From Epiperipatus broadwayi (lineage: Eukaryota; Onychophora; Udeonychophora; Euonychophora; Peripatidae), in NCBI GenBank assembly GCA_028023455.1, contig JAQFVV010000012.1, forward strand, positions 11,322,499-11,386,498: 64,000 nucleotides of DNA, read 5' to 3'. Under the pieces are notes generated by a model. It was not told the origin of the DNA. It was given only the letters and a program-made list of their open reading frames with translations, and made no database searches. The position numbers and the translations under genes are program-made. This document shows positions 39,950 to 49,964 of this stretch, in pieces (position 1 is the stretch's first letter; the number at the start of each line of letters is the position of its first letter).

Positions 39950-40597
39950 ATGATCACTATTTCATATGCATACACAAGCTGTTATTAGCAGCAGCAAAAA
40001 CTCTCCAGACAGTAGTGGACCCAGGGCAAGGCTTAGTAATTAATGGATGCAGGAAGGTTTGTGCATAAAATCCCATCTAGTTACTAACCCTTGCACTGGG
40101 TGAAAGTACTGTGTGGAGAATTTTCTTCTACTAATAACAGCTTTGTGTAAGCATAGGAAATGGTGATCATGTTATGTTTTAGTGGTTTATACCATTCTTG
40201 CCTATGAGATTATGATAACTGTGGTTTTTGATAAACCAAGGACACCAAAATGTAGAGATGCTGAATTAGGTTCAGATCTATATGACTAGACAAATGAATG
40301 AGCTTGGATTGAAAACATTAATGTATTTTTATTTTGAGCTCCTAGCTTTATAGTTAATTAAATAGATAAAAGGTGGCTACTAGAGGGTTGTATTAGATCC
40401 TCAGATCTAGGTACAGACTTTTAGATCAAATCCTATTAAACTGATGAAACCATAAGTTAGAAATTGGTCTGGGAATATTGAAATGAGTAGGCACTAGTGA
40501 AATTTTATGCACAAACCTTCCTGCATTCATTGATTACTAAGCCTTGCAATGGGTGGCACTACCGTATAGAGAGTTTACTACTGCTAATAAAGATAGT
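39950..40597. mobile_element. Foldback-family copy nested in the jockey-like fossil
   Basis: It carries the hallmark ends ACTCTCCAGACAGTAGTG (about 39999) and GGCACTACCGTATAGAGAGTTT (40553). Internal landmarks of the family are present: GACACCAAAATGTA, GAGCTTGGATTGAAAA, TAGATCCTCAGATCTAGGTA, GAGTAGGCACTAG. Arrangement: a short plus-sense piece with an internal deletion faces a longer inverted unit. Ends here read GCAGCAGCAAAAACTC rather than ACAGGCAAAACTC. It separates the reverse-transcriptase and C-terminal parts of the LINE, so it is the younger insertion. Confidence 0.75.
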
Positions 40598-41289
40598 ATG
40601 TTCAATTTTTTTATCTTGAACAGCACTTTAAACATCTTGTAAACTAAATATAACTTTTTGCAATAATAGTAATAATAATAAATAGTAACTCATAAATGAG
40701 TATGGTAAGGCCAAAAATAAGTTTTTTAATGACTATAAAAACCATAAATATGTCCATATATAAAACATGCTTGATTATTTTCTGTTTACTTGATATTTTA
40801 CAATGCTGTGTTTTAGTTTCCTCGGCAGAAAACTTTTCTTTCTGAAATACTTCAACAGTATGTCTAATTGTAGTTCTCCAATGTATTCTACTATCTGCCA
40901 TATCTTCTCAATGAAAACAATTGTATATTGTATTCCTTGAGAATATCTTGGAGATAATCCTTCAAATTTAGATGGGTCTATTTCTCCTATGAAACCCATG
41001 CTCAAGTTCACCAATAAAATACTCTTTTAGGAAAGCTTCCATTGCTCTTTCATTTACTGATCCAGTCCAAAAAAGATAGTGGACTTAAATACTATTACAT
41101 CCAGCAAGCTAAAAAATTTATTGATTGGTTTTATGATCTTGTCATTGTGTTTTCAAAATTTTATGAAGCATCCATAAATGAAAATTTTCTAACACTTTTA
41201 TATTTCACCAATAGGATGACCAAGTTTCACTTCCTTACAATAAATTAGGTAAAATAGTTCTGCTCACAGCTAACTTAGTTGCAGTAGCT

Positions 41290-41980
41290 ATTTGCCTTTG
41301 ATGAAATACTCTTAAAATAATATATTGAAACACTATCCTACCACAAGTTATTTAGAAGTAACTTTGGATAGTAGTTTAATTTATTTCCCTTATGAAATCT
41401 AAATTTTCTAGAAATATTTTCCTTAGAAAATGGCTAGCACTATACTTTAAGAATAACCTCCTTAGTGGTAGTATATTCTATTCTGTAAAACTATGCCCCT
41501 TTTTGAGAAAAAATTCCACACGAAACTTCTAGATATTTAATTAAATATTATCATGAAAAATATTACTGGCACATTTAAGTCTTCTCCTTTGCAATAACTT
41601 CTTGTTTTTCACAAATTCCTCTGCCAAATATCAGAAGAAAAAAATATTACACTATTAAGAAATATTTGCTAATAATTCCAGTTATAGTTTTACAGTAAAA
41701 TTCATCTCAAATTAAGTCTCTTTTCTTGAATGTTTAATTAAGAATCTACAATGAAAGAATTATACCATAAAAATGGAATTCTTAGTCAGCAGGATTTGAT
41801 TTTCCTAAATGATTTTCGAATCTTATTAGGCCAACTCATGATTATTGCATTTGATATGTTTTATAAATAAAGTTTAATGATCCCAGATATATGTAAATAT
41901 GAATAAATATAAATCATGAGTGTAGAATTTGTGATAGTTGCAGCATTGAAGGACTTAATAATCATTAATAAATCTATTTC
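41290..41980 (+). pseudogene. C-terminal remnant of the jockey-like LINE
   Basis: Frame-hopping translation shows the typical post-RT region: VTLDSSLIYF (about 41358, normally LGVTLDRTLSF), SRNIFLRKWLA (about 41408) and an ITGTFKSSPLQ-stop-LLVFHKFL stretch (about 41560-41615, where the family has TPLQWLP). SAGFDFPK follows near 41788, then a LNRIRT-like relic. This puts the segment colinear with the fossil upstream, across the nested foldback. The 40.6-41.3 kb stretch between them is not recognised as LINE and contains minus-strand frames (40644-41014) of unknown origin. Confidence 0.6.
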
Positions 41981-42430
41981 CTGATGCAGTCTTTTCCTTT
42001 ATGATATTTGATAGTAGTTAAACTGTCTAAAATCATTCCTAAATATAACAATGACTTATCATGGGCAAATCACAAATTCAAACTATTTAAACATTTTAGA
42101 AGTTATTCTCGTGGAACAAAACATTGTTTTTAGACATCGCTATTATTTTTAAGGTGAAAATGCATTAATACATAAGCTTACAATCATACATTGTCGTGAG
42201 GGATGATAGAATGAATTTCCTATGCTGATTTAAATATTATTAAGATTCTTTAGTTTATTTTTAACGGTAAATGCACTAACTATTTTGATATTATATAAGT
42301 TCATCCAACTTAAAATACAAACAGTTTGTAATTAAAATGGTACCTTATTGCAAATTAACATATATCGCAAGAATTTTTATTATTTTGTACAACCTCTCTC
42401 TTGTTCTATATATACATATAATTGTGAACT
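41981..42430. other. AT-rich noncoding DNA
   Basis: No features seen; it may include the unrecognisable 3' end of the jockey-like element. Confidence 0.4.
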
Positions 42431-42431
42431 G

Positions 42432-42615
42432 GGCAGGAGTTAGATCGAAAAAAAGATATAAAATAATTTTTACTTTTTAATTAAAAAAATACGAAATAAA
42501 ACTTATTCTTTAATAAAAACAAAATCGTGAAAACTTTATAAACAAATTGTTGACTTCTTTTTATAGAAAAGTTAATATTATAAAATTATTTATTATAAAT
42601 TCGATCTACTCCAGC
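42432..42615. repeat. Short inverted-repeat element
   Basis: Ends GGAGTTAGATCGAA (near 42436) and TTCGATCTACTCC (near 42599) are inverted copies with one base difference, enclosing very AT-rich DNA. Possibly a tiny MITE. No target duplication was identified. Confidence 0.35.
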
Positions 42616-44330
42616 TACAATTTAAATATTACAGCACCCGATTCCTCAGGCAGAGAAACATAATACCCAAAGGGTACTTGTAGCCAGACAGGTTACACAA
42701 GTTATAACCTACAGCCATATTTCCAGATTACAGAACTTCTCGACTGCTGAATTCAAACCCTGTCATTCAATGTTCTTTATTTGTTTTGAAGTAAACTTCA
42801 GGTGCCAGTTAATTACAAGAAGTAACTAACACGCCCTGGATGACAGCTACTAATTCAATGCCTGATAAATCCCAAACTAGCTCAACGGAAATATAATTCA
42901 ATAAACTGTTTGTATAAGTTCTCTGCTAAATTATTATTATCAGTGTAATTAAATAATTAACTGACTGTAATTGATAGACAAATACTTTATTTTAAATAAA
43001 ATGTTTACTATAATTTGTAAACTAATTTTATAAATTTTTAATTAAATAAACAATGATTTTATATATGATAACTACACACATTCTTAATAAAACATATAAT
43101 AGTAATATAATATAAATACTAAGCAGATAGAGCGCACACAACCTTGGACTTACAGTTAATTATCTCATGGTTTGAAAGCTCTGTAATTATTTATTTGCTG
43201 CTTTAAGAAACACGTGAACCTGCTCATACTATATTTCATTATATGCTGGCTATAGAGTTCATTTTTAGTTGACTCTGGAGATATTCAAAGATTGTAATGG
43301 CTATTTAAATTAATATCAAGAATGGGAATAAGAAAATGATATTACCTATAGGATTTTAAATGTTGTGGCTTCTCGCTCTTTGCTGCTGTATGTGTGGTTT
43401 ACCAACCGGTTGGATTTTAGGCTTCTGATGTGGTCCTGACAATTGCAGTTCTGGGCTACTTCTATTTCAGGCAGTTAGACATCCTTGGAAGCTTCAAATT
43501 ATTAGATGGGCATGGCTTCTATTGGTCAGACTGCTGATGTTCTGTCGAACTGAGGCTGTAATCTGGCTGCATGCTCTGACTTCTGCTTAGCATGGTGTAA
43601 AAAAATATGTCTAATAGGTGATTGAATCTAGATACGTGAATGACTGAATGACAAAAATTTTGGCCCTATTTATGTGATGATTTTGTTGTTATTTTTTAAT
43701 TATTTTTTTAAATCCACTAGTTATTTTCATTGTTCAAAATCTATCCACTGCTTTTGTTGATCAAATTTTGGATAAGATGCATTTTAATTAATCCTGTGGT
43801 TTATGGATTTTAATTAGTTAATTAGTAGCCATTGCTAATCCCATTCCTATGCAGCTTATCTATTAAGAAATCATTGAGTTTTAAAATTTATATTATGAGC
43901 TTTCCTTTTATATTTTTTTATTTTCTTTAAACACATATACATTTTACCATATTTTATTGTATTTTTAAAATTAACACGTTATTTACACACATATATATTT
44001 TGTTTTCTTTTAAATAAATGGAAAGAGAGATTTTTTTTAGTTTTAAGATGTCTCTTTTTCTTCTTTAATAGTTTAATTTTTTGTTAAGTTAGATTCCTCC
44101 AGGCTAACTGCATTCTCTTTTAATAAAACTAACTTTCTAAATACCACTTTCTTAATTTATTCTAAATTATATTTTCCTTTTTCTTTTATTCAACCTTTAT
44201 TTCCTTTGATGAAACTTATTTAGTCATTTTATTTTTTAAAATTAATTTTAAAACTTTTGCGTTATCTATGAAAATTTTCATTTTTAAACAAAATTATTAT
44301 TACATGTAGTGCTTGACTAGCAGTACATTA
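42616..44330. other. Noncoding block, possible LTR of the minus-strand retroelement
   Basis: Two less AT-rich stretches (42.63-42.90 and 43.36-43.60 kb) in AT-rich DNA. If the polypurine tract and LTR start at 44331-44350 are real, the minus-strand LTR would extend leftwards into this block. Its other end and a paired LTR were not found. Confidence 0.3.
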
Positions 44331-44352
44331 CACCACTCCCCCAACAAGAGTA
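44318..44352 (-). other. Candidate polypurine tract and LTR start (minus strand)
   Basis: On the minus strand GTTGGGGGAGTGG is followed by TGTAATGTACTGCTAG. A purine-rich tract followed by TGTAATGTA fits the polypurine-tract/3'-LTR junction common in Ty3/gypsy-like elements. It lies on the same strand as the gag-like frame at 45520-46305, about 1.2 kb downstream of it. No paired LTR was confirmed. Confidence 0.4.
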
Positions 44353-45515
44353 AAATGTGTCATTTTGACCATTTTATCTCTGATAACTTCTTTATTAAAT
44401 TTGAACTATTTACATTAATTTTCTTTTTTTTTTATTTCTTTCTTTACATCTGGGACTATACTATACATGCTGAGGGCAATCTTCTTTGATTATGCTTTTC
44501 CTCTATCTAGGCTGACAACATTGCTTACAATGATCTTGTACTGAATGACGACCATGAGGACAACACTCCTTTCTGATGAGACGGATTTTAAGACGAGGTG
44601 GATGCAGAGTTTGTTGGCTTACACTAACTTACTGCATGTGAAATGAAGCTTCATATGCCTATTTTTCCTACTGGATGTTGGGAAAAGAAAAGATCACTGT
44701 GAATGTCAGGATTCCTTGCCTGACCAGTTTGCCTTATGCTTTGGAAATAATGTATGAAATATGGGAACTCTCCCCCCAAAGAAGTGATCCGTGGCTTATT
44801 CTGGTTGTTTACAGTGCACATGTTTAATGTAAGAATAATGGATAGACTCAGAACTTTCTGTGAATCCTCACCCTGAGAATATTTTTCTCTGATAGTCTGT
44901 TACAGGTACTATTTTCATCCAGCCTACAGCTTTGCACTTTTACTCTTTCCCTAAAACTCAATTCTATGCTTCCTACCCTCCTTTCAATTAATTACAATCC
45001 CTTATACACTCCTAACATAAACTTAGATTGATATTCCATTTGTATTATTTATTTATATTAACCCTTATGAATATTATTTTAAACCATTTATTTAACTTTC
45101 TTTTATTAACCTGAGGGTATTCAAAAACTATTTTATTTTATTATGCTACTTCCTTTATTATTTTTTTACCGATATTTTATTTTTTATTGATTTATTTAAC
45201 TTGATTTTATTATACATGTTTCCTTTATTTTATTCATTTACATATTTAACCATTTATTTGAAACATTTATTTATGATGACTTTTTTTTATTATTACTAAT
45301 ATGCGTGTGCCAGAAAAAAGAAAAAAAATTCTGTGATGCCTTCATTATTATTTTCCGAAAACATTTCATTTTCATTTTTTTTTAAATTTATTATTTTAGT
45401 TTTAAATAATGAAATTCTCACATTCAGGTTTATCACCTATATCAAAATGATTTTATTCAAACTCATTGTCCACTTCCAGTCCTTTGTTTCTTTCTATTTT
45501 TTATTCCGTCCGATT
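44353..45515 (-). other. Internal region of minus-strand retroelement, no frame recognised
   Basis: Lies between the gag-like pseudogene and the presumed polypurine tract. There is no protease, reverse transcriptase or integrase motif in any frame. The 44.44-44.95 kb stretch is less AT-rich and may be decayed coding sequence. Confidence 0.3.
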
Positions 45516-45519
45516 AATG

Positions 45520-46305
45520 TCAATTACAATCAGTCATGCGGCTCTTTCTATCTACTAACTCTCTAATATAGATCACTTTTCCCCTCTTGTCTCTCCCTTG
45601 CCTGGAATCTACTATCTTGTCTCTTTCACGTTCTGTTCTATTTTCAACTTTGTATAACTGTAAACCTTTATTCTGAACAAAATTCCTCAGTTCTTCAAAC
45701 AGTCCTACTTTATTTTTGATCATATCGATAATAGTGAACGGAAAAAATTCATTTTCTATAGTCCTTTTGAGTGTGTTAACTAAAATTGCTCTGTAGCTGG
45801 TTTCTATTTCTGCTTTAAAATCATCTTGCCTAATCAATTTATTTTTAATCTTTTGATCTGCCTTTTATAACTTTTCTACCCCAACATCTATCTCTATCCG
45901 ATCTCCAACTATTTCTATATTTCTTTCCACCTTATCTGCTGCAACACTATTTGGTTCTAATTCAGTTTTCATGTCTTTTAAGACCTCAGATTCTTTTTCT
46001 ACTTCATGACTTCCTTTAGTCAAATCTATCTCTATCGCTTCTGTGGCTATCTGATTTCTCTCTACTTTCCCTGCTATTTCCTGTCTCATTTCCCTCACTT
46101 CTGCTTTGAATTCCCTAATTTCTTCCTTTATTTCTGCTTTGAATTCTTGACACATTTCTTTCATCTCAGCTTTTATCATATCCATCATCATTGTGAACAT
46201 TATCTGGGTCTCTGATACTTCCTTTTCCACTATTTGTGGATTTTTAAAAAATATCGGGCTTTCTTCTGGCTCTGTTCCTTTATCACTTTCTATGCTGTCT
46301 TCCAT
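45520..46305 (-). pseudogene. Coiled-coil gag-like frame with one nonsense codon
   Basis: Two open frames, 146 and 105 codons, lie in one register, separated by a single TAA (45865-45867) and a nine-codon link (KADQKIKNK). The first part is acidic, then strongly heptad-like (MIKAEMKEMCQEFKAEIKEE, then EFKAEVREMRQEI), indicating a long coiled coil at about residues 40-90. The second part, with ETSYRAILVNTLKRTIENEFF, resembles no domain I can name with certainty. Long Glu/Lys coiled coils at the N terminus are common in gag proteins of arthropod LTR elements, and the LTR-like junction downstream on the same strand fits. It starts at the ATG at 46305. Whether this is gag or a host coiled-coil relic is not settled. 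Confidence 0.45.
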
Positions 46306-46669
46306 TTTTGAAACAAAATTTCAATTTCAAAGTTGTTTTTTTTTTTCAATGTTTATTTGACTAATGCTTAAGTTTAAAATAAATTCAAATTTTACTAAAC
46401 TGTTTATTGTTTCTCTTTAATGAAGCATACGACTGACTCCAACTCCTTGTTCTTTTTTCTCTACCCATCCTCAATACTCTAAATTCACCTAAAAGATTTA
46501 ACTGTCTTTACTTTCTCTCTTTTCATTTAAAAGAAAAAATTTGTTTCAGTCAATTCCTTGATTTAAATCATACCACTTTCTTAATTACAATTACGCAATT
46601 TAGCATTTTTTAAAGTTTTATTTTTTAATTCTATTTGACATATAATTCTATTTGACATATGATTAATTA
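46306..46669. other. AT-rich DNA between the two LTR-element remnants
   Basis: A duplicated TTCTATTTGACATAT (46632-46665) is visible. It might hold the remainder of the minus-strand element's leader. No gene. Confidence 0.35.
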
Positions 46670-47177
46670 CTATCATATGTGTCGGTTCTGCTATCACATT
46701 GGGAAAGCCAAATGAACTGGGCGGAAGTTGACTAATTATAATGGTAGAGCAGAATAAAACAGTTTAATGTTTAGTTGCAGACCAAATAGTGCAGAAGAAA
46801 AGAGAGACCATTAAATCTAATTAAACTGACTTAGAGATGTGAGTGAGCAATAAGGTGCTTACTAAAATAGCTAGTGCAAACTGATATAAAAAATTACTGA
46901 AGTAAAATGATAAACTGAATAAAGGAAATAGATATTAAAAGAACTTTTAATAAAGCATGAAAATTAATTCCACATATGAATTGTGCAGTGATTAATATTA
47001 TTTGTTGTGGAGTTCAACCAGCCAGTCATCAGTTGAATGTACTAACCATTATTACTAACTTATATATTATTCTGAGTAAATAAGCTCATTTGTTAAGTTA
47101 TTAAACTTTTGATGTGTTTAATTTAAAGTATAATTATTAAATGTGCAACTGCTTAGATTATACTCTGGCCCTGTACA
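46670..47177 (+). repeat. 5' LTR (left part degraded) of Ty3/gypsy-like remnant
   Basis: From about 46740 it is clearly colinear with the 3' LTR. Shared stretches include TAGTGCAGAAGAAA, GAGATGTGAGTGA, GTGCTTACTAAAATAGCTA, AGTAAATAAGCTCATT, and ends CCCTGTACA (here) versus CCCTATACA. The upstream part is uncertain, so the start is approximate. The two LTRs differ at many positions, so the insertion is old. Confidence 0.65.
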
Positions 47178-47184
47178 TGTTAAG

Positions 47185-47197
47185 TGGTGCAATTTCC
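47185..47197 (+). other. Candidate primer-binding site
   Basis: TGGTGCAATTTCC lies 8 nt after the LTR end. TGG is the expected complement of a tRNA CCA end. The priming tRNA cannot be named from this decayed sequence. Confidence 0.35.
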
Positions 47198-47885
47198 AGT
47201 ATCTGTGTAAGGATTTTGAGTATACATATAGAAAATGCAGATCAGTTTGATAGCATCTTTCATCATGAACAAGCCAGGACATTTGCAGATATATGTCAAT
47301 TATATAAAAAATATATAATAATAAATGGTATTACTGAAGACAAGCTGAAAGTTGCCACCCTACTATGGATGTCAGGACAGAATATTCTGCATCTGGAAAA
47401 CTATTTATTATCTGCAACCATCAGAAAAAATTCTGTACAAGGAATTGTTAAGAAAATTTTTAATGCCTATTTCAAGTGAATAACATCGAAATAAACCACA
47501 TCATCATTTTCATAATAAAATGCAATCCTAAGACAAAAGCATATGCAAGTATGAATTAGCACTGCAAACTTTGTTGAAGGATGAGTTTAGAGTCTATGTA
47601 GAAGAGATGCTATTGAATAGTTTTTATAGGGCATGAAAGATATGAAGCTTAGACAGATGCTTCCAGAAGAATCTACCCTAGTATGTAGTGTCACCATTGA
47701 ATATGGGATAGCATATGAAACCATCCTAGACTACATGCAAGCATTTAATCATGTGACAGAGAAAGCCATTTTGAGTACATAGGAAAATGTGGCAAAGGCA
47801 CATGTGATAGAGAAGAATTTGTCACAGACTACTAGTATCTGTTATTGCTGTGGAAATAAGAGCCATGTTAAAAAAAAATTGCCAA
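47198..47885 (+). pseudogene. Decayed gag with zinc knuckle
   Basis: The first open part (to 47479) shows a gag capsid-like segment, FADICQLYKKYIIINGITED followed by KLKVATLLWMSGQNI, matching the 'W/F..Y...F..NNI.D.KK...LL...G' pattern of Ty3/gypsy-type gag; the segment from 47141 is LTR sequence read through. Later pieces in shifted frames include TIEYGIAYETILDYMQAFNH and VTEKAIL. A nucleocapsid knuckle, C-YC-C-GNKS-H-VKK, runs from 47840 to 47869. Its last Cys falls out of frame because of a nine-A run (47870-47878), where eight would restore the CCHC pattern. No ATG follows the primer site in frame, so the true start is lost. Confidence 0.65.
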
Positions 47886-47887
47886 TG

Positions 47888-48110
47888 AGTGTATTTTAAT
47901 GACAGACCGGGTATTGATTTCAACCGAGGTGATGAAATATGTTATGCAACTATTACACAAAGGACATATGGGAAGAAACTAGATTGTTTATATATGTAGT
48001 GGTTGAACATGAATAGGATATAGAACAAAGACTGTGAAGAAATGTCAAGTTGCCAACAGACAGCAAGACTATTAGTTAAAGAATAGCAGCACTCCACACT
48101 AAGTTTGGTA
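47888..48110 (+). pseudogene. Integrase zinc-binding fragment fused after gag
   Basis: Reads CILMTDRVLISTEVMKYVMQ then LLHKGHMG (47890-47974). This is the HxGHxG half of the H2C2 integrase finger, preceded by the usual VV-P-type lead-in. After stops, VKKCQV near 48032-48050 supplies one Cys of the second half. The partner Cys (CQQTARL) is reached only one frame over, so a 1-bp loss is likely. Protease, reverse transcriptase and RNase H, which should lie between the gag knuckle and this finger, are absent. The junction is within about 10 bp of the knuckle. Confidence 0.6.
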
Positions 48111-48409
48111 TGAAGCAGACTTTGGCAGAATTACTATGGAAGAGCCATGTAAAGTTGCACATTTCTATATTAGTTGCAAATAAAGTAAAAAGGATAGACA
48201 TAAAAACAATAGATGTGTCTACAAACACTGAGAAAGACATTAAAATGAATGCTACCAATATTGAGAAAGATATAAAAAATAATCATGCAACTGAAGAGGC
48301 ACCTATAGAACTAAATGATGAAAGCCAACCAAAACAAGAAGAGGATACAATGGAGGAGGAAATAGAAAAATCCAAATTTATTGAGATATGCCAGAGAGGG
48401 AGATATTAA
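48110..48409 (+). pseudogene. Possible pol C-terminal tail, 99 codons open
   Basis: The frame is charged, with a repeated NTEKDIKMNATNIEKDIK-like segment and a very acidic stretch ending FIEICQRGRY. It is directly upstream of the polypurine tract and 3' LTR, where the pol tail of a gypsy-like element would lie. Homology to a pol tail is inferred from position only. The integrase core (DDE) is not present. Confidence 0.35.
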
Positions 48410-48450
48410 ATGAGCTACATGATTTTCTGTGAAAAGGATATTACTAGAGT

Positions 48451-48463
48451 GAAGGGGAGATAT
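48451..48463 (+). other. Polypurine tract
   Basis: GAAGGGGAGATA lies directly before the 3' LTR start TGTTATGTACTG at about 48464, as expected for plus-strand priming. Confidence 0.6.
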
Positions 48464-49211
48464 TGTTATGTACTGACTGGTTTATATAATTATATGTTTA
48501 TTTATAAAGTCATATATGTGCGTTAGCAAAACTCGTCAATGCAAACAGTGTTGTATGTTGTTTTAGAAATAATAATATGCAAAAACGTAGAATTAAACAA
48601 ACTGTAAGTAACTTACATGTTCTAATCTGCATAACAAATTGTCTAGCAATATGCAAATTGGCAGAGCTATTAAAATGCCTGCACAACTTGTAATGAAGGT
48701 AGAAATAATCAGACTAGTGATAAAATAGTTTAATCTGTGCAGTTAAGTTTTAGGTCAGATAGTGCAGAAGAAAGAAATACAGTTAACTCCAATTATACTG
48801 ACTCAGAGATGTGAGTGACCAATAAAGTGCTTACTAAAATAGCTAATGAAAACTAACATAGAAAGTTACAGAATTAAAATGACAAATTGAATAAAGTGAG
48901 TAGATATTAGAAAGGTGGAAATAGATTTTAACTCTATATATGAACTGTTCAGTAATTAATATTATTTAAACTGCTAAACATCACATCACATGAGTGGCAC
49001 TACTGCATGGATAGTTTTGCCTGTTTTATTAATATTATTTGTTGTGGACTTGAACAAGCCAATCCCCAGTTGAACCTACTAATTATTATTACTAACATGT
49101 ATTAGTCTGAGTAAATAAGCTCATTGGTAAGTTATTAAAACTTTTAGTGTCTTTAATTTAAATTATACTTACTAAATATGCACTTACTTATATTATAGAC
49201 TGCCCTATACA
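48464..49211 (+). repeat. 3' LTR of Ty3/gypsy-like remnant
   Basis: Starts TGTTATGTACTG after the polypurine tract and ends CCCTATACA, giving TG...CA ends and about 750 bp including a later insertion. It is colinear with 46740-47177 in its distal half. A 60-bp insertion with duplicated target lies at 48968-49027 and is absent from the 5' LTR. Confidence 0.7.
48968..49027. mobile_element. 60-bp mini foldback-family insertion with 13-bp target duplication
   Basis: The insert contains ACATCACATCACATGA and GGCACTACTGCATGGATAGT followed by TTTGCCTGTTTT, both foldback-family motifs. It is flanked by ATTAATATTATTT on both sides (48955-48967 and 49028-49040). The paired 5' LTR has an uninterrupted version at this point. 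The termini AAACTGC and GCCTGTTTT are weakly inverted. It is therefore a real, later insertion of a minimal family member or fragment. Confidence 0.85.
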
Positions 49212-49438
49212 TATTAAACAATCAAAACATAACTAGAATCAGATATACCAAGTAAACTGACCTGATTTTTTGATATATATATTTATATGTAATCTCCAGG
49301 TTTAGTCAGTAAATAAGGAGAGACATTTACATTTTAATTTTTGTAAAGATTTCTATTAATAAAAATGGATTTTTTTTTCATACCATATTTTATGAATGAA
49401 AATTTTAAAATCTTCACTTTTAAGATATCTTGTTAATT
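49212..49438. other. AT-rich spacer
   Basis: No features. Confidence 0.5.
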
Positions 49439-49598
49439 AAAGTTTATGCTTTTTTTGTCAAAGATGATTGATTGTTGAATACATGATTTTGTATTATATT
49501 TTGTTTCTAAAATTGGTGCAATTAAAATTGAATACAAAAGTTAATAATTATTATTTTATAAAAAAACTAATAAAAGTCATAAATTCAATAATTATACA
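49439..49598 (+). repeat. Left copy of ~155-bp direct repeat flanking a LINE
   Basis: Matches 51332-51488 along its whole length with a few indels, by eye above 90 percent. Anchors: GTCAAAGATGATTG, TTGAATACATGATTTTGTATTAT, and TAAATTCAATAATTATA at the end. It abuts the LINE segment exactly on the inner side. Confidence 0.8.
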
Positions 49599-49618
49599 CT
49601 TGTAACCTTACCTTCTAT

Positions 49619-49880
49619 TTATTTTACTAGAGGATCTAGATATATGGCAAAAAGCAAAGCAGCCAATGGTGAACCCTGTGGAATCCCTTTACTTGGTATA
49701 AAGAATTCAGATTGCCTCATATAATTTTTAATTGAAATCCTGTTATTACAAATGTAGTTTTCAATTGCATTTATTAATAGTCTGTGTTCAGGTATTATTT
49801 CATATAAATTTTTAATCAAATAGGACTAATTTACCAAATCAAAAGCAGATCTAAAGTCGAGGTAAGGTTACAGATATTTA
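49619..49880 (-). pseudogene. Inverted reverse-transcriptase fragment of the LINE
   Basis: The minus-strand frame gives DFRSAFDLVN (motif A, Asp pair present), then SYLIKNLYEIIPEHRLLINA and, further on, SKGIPQGSPLAALLFAIYLD (motif B, GIPQGSPL). A TAG separates DLVN from SYLI. Motif C (YADD) is not in this fragment. After 49619 the frame ends at the duplicated target, consistent with 5' truncation in the original orientation. Confidence 0.75.
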
Positions 49881-49964
49881 TTTACCTTACCTTGGTGTAA
49901 AAATAGGGGTTGTTGCCTTTATTGATGATCTAATAATAATTTTTTAAAATGCCTATAATATTGA

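Noticed and set aside
46006-46215. Plus-strand Phe/His-rich ORF
   Set aside because: Antisense of the coiled-coil frame; its periodic Phe/Tyr/His pattern is the complement of Glu/Lys codons.
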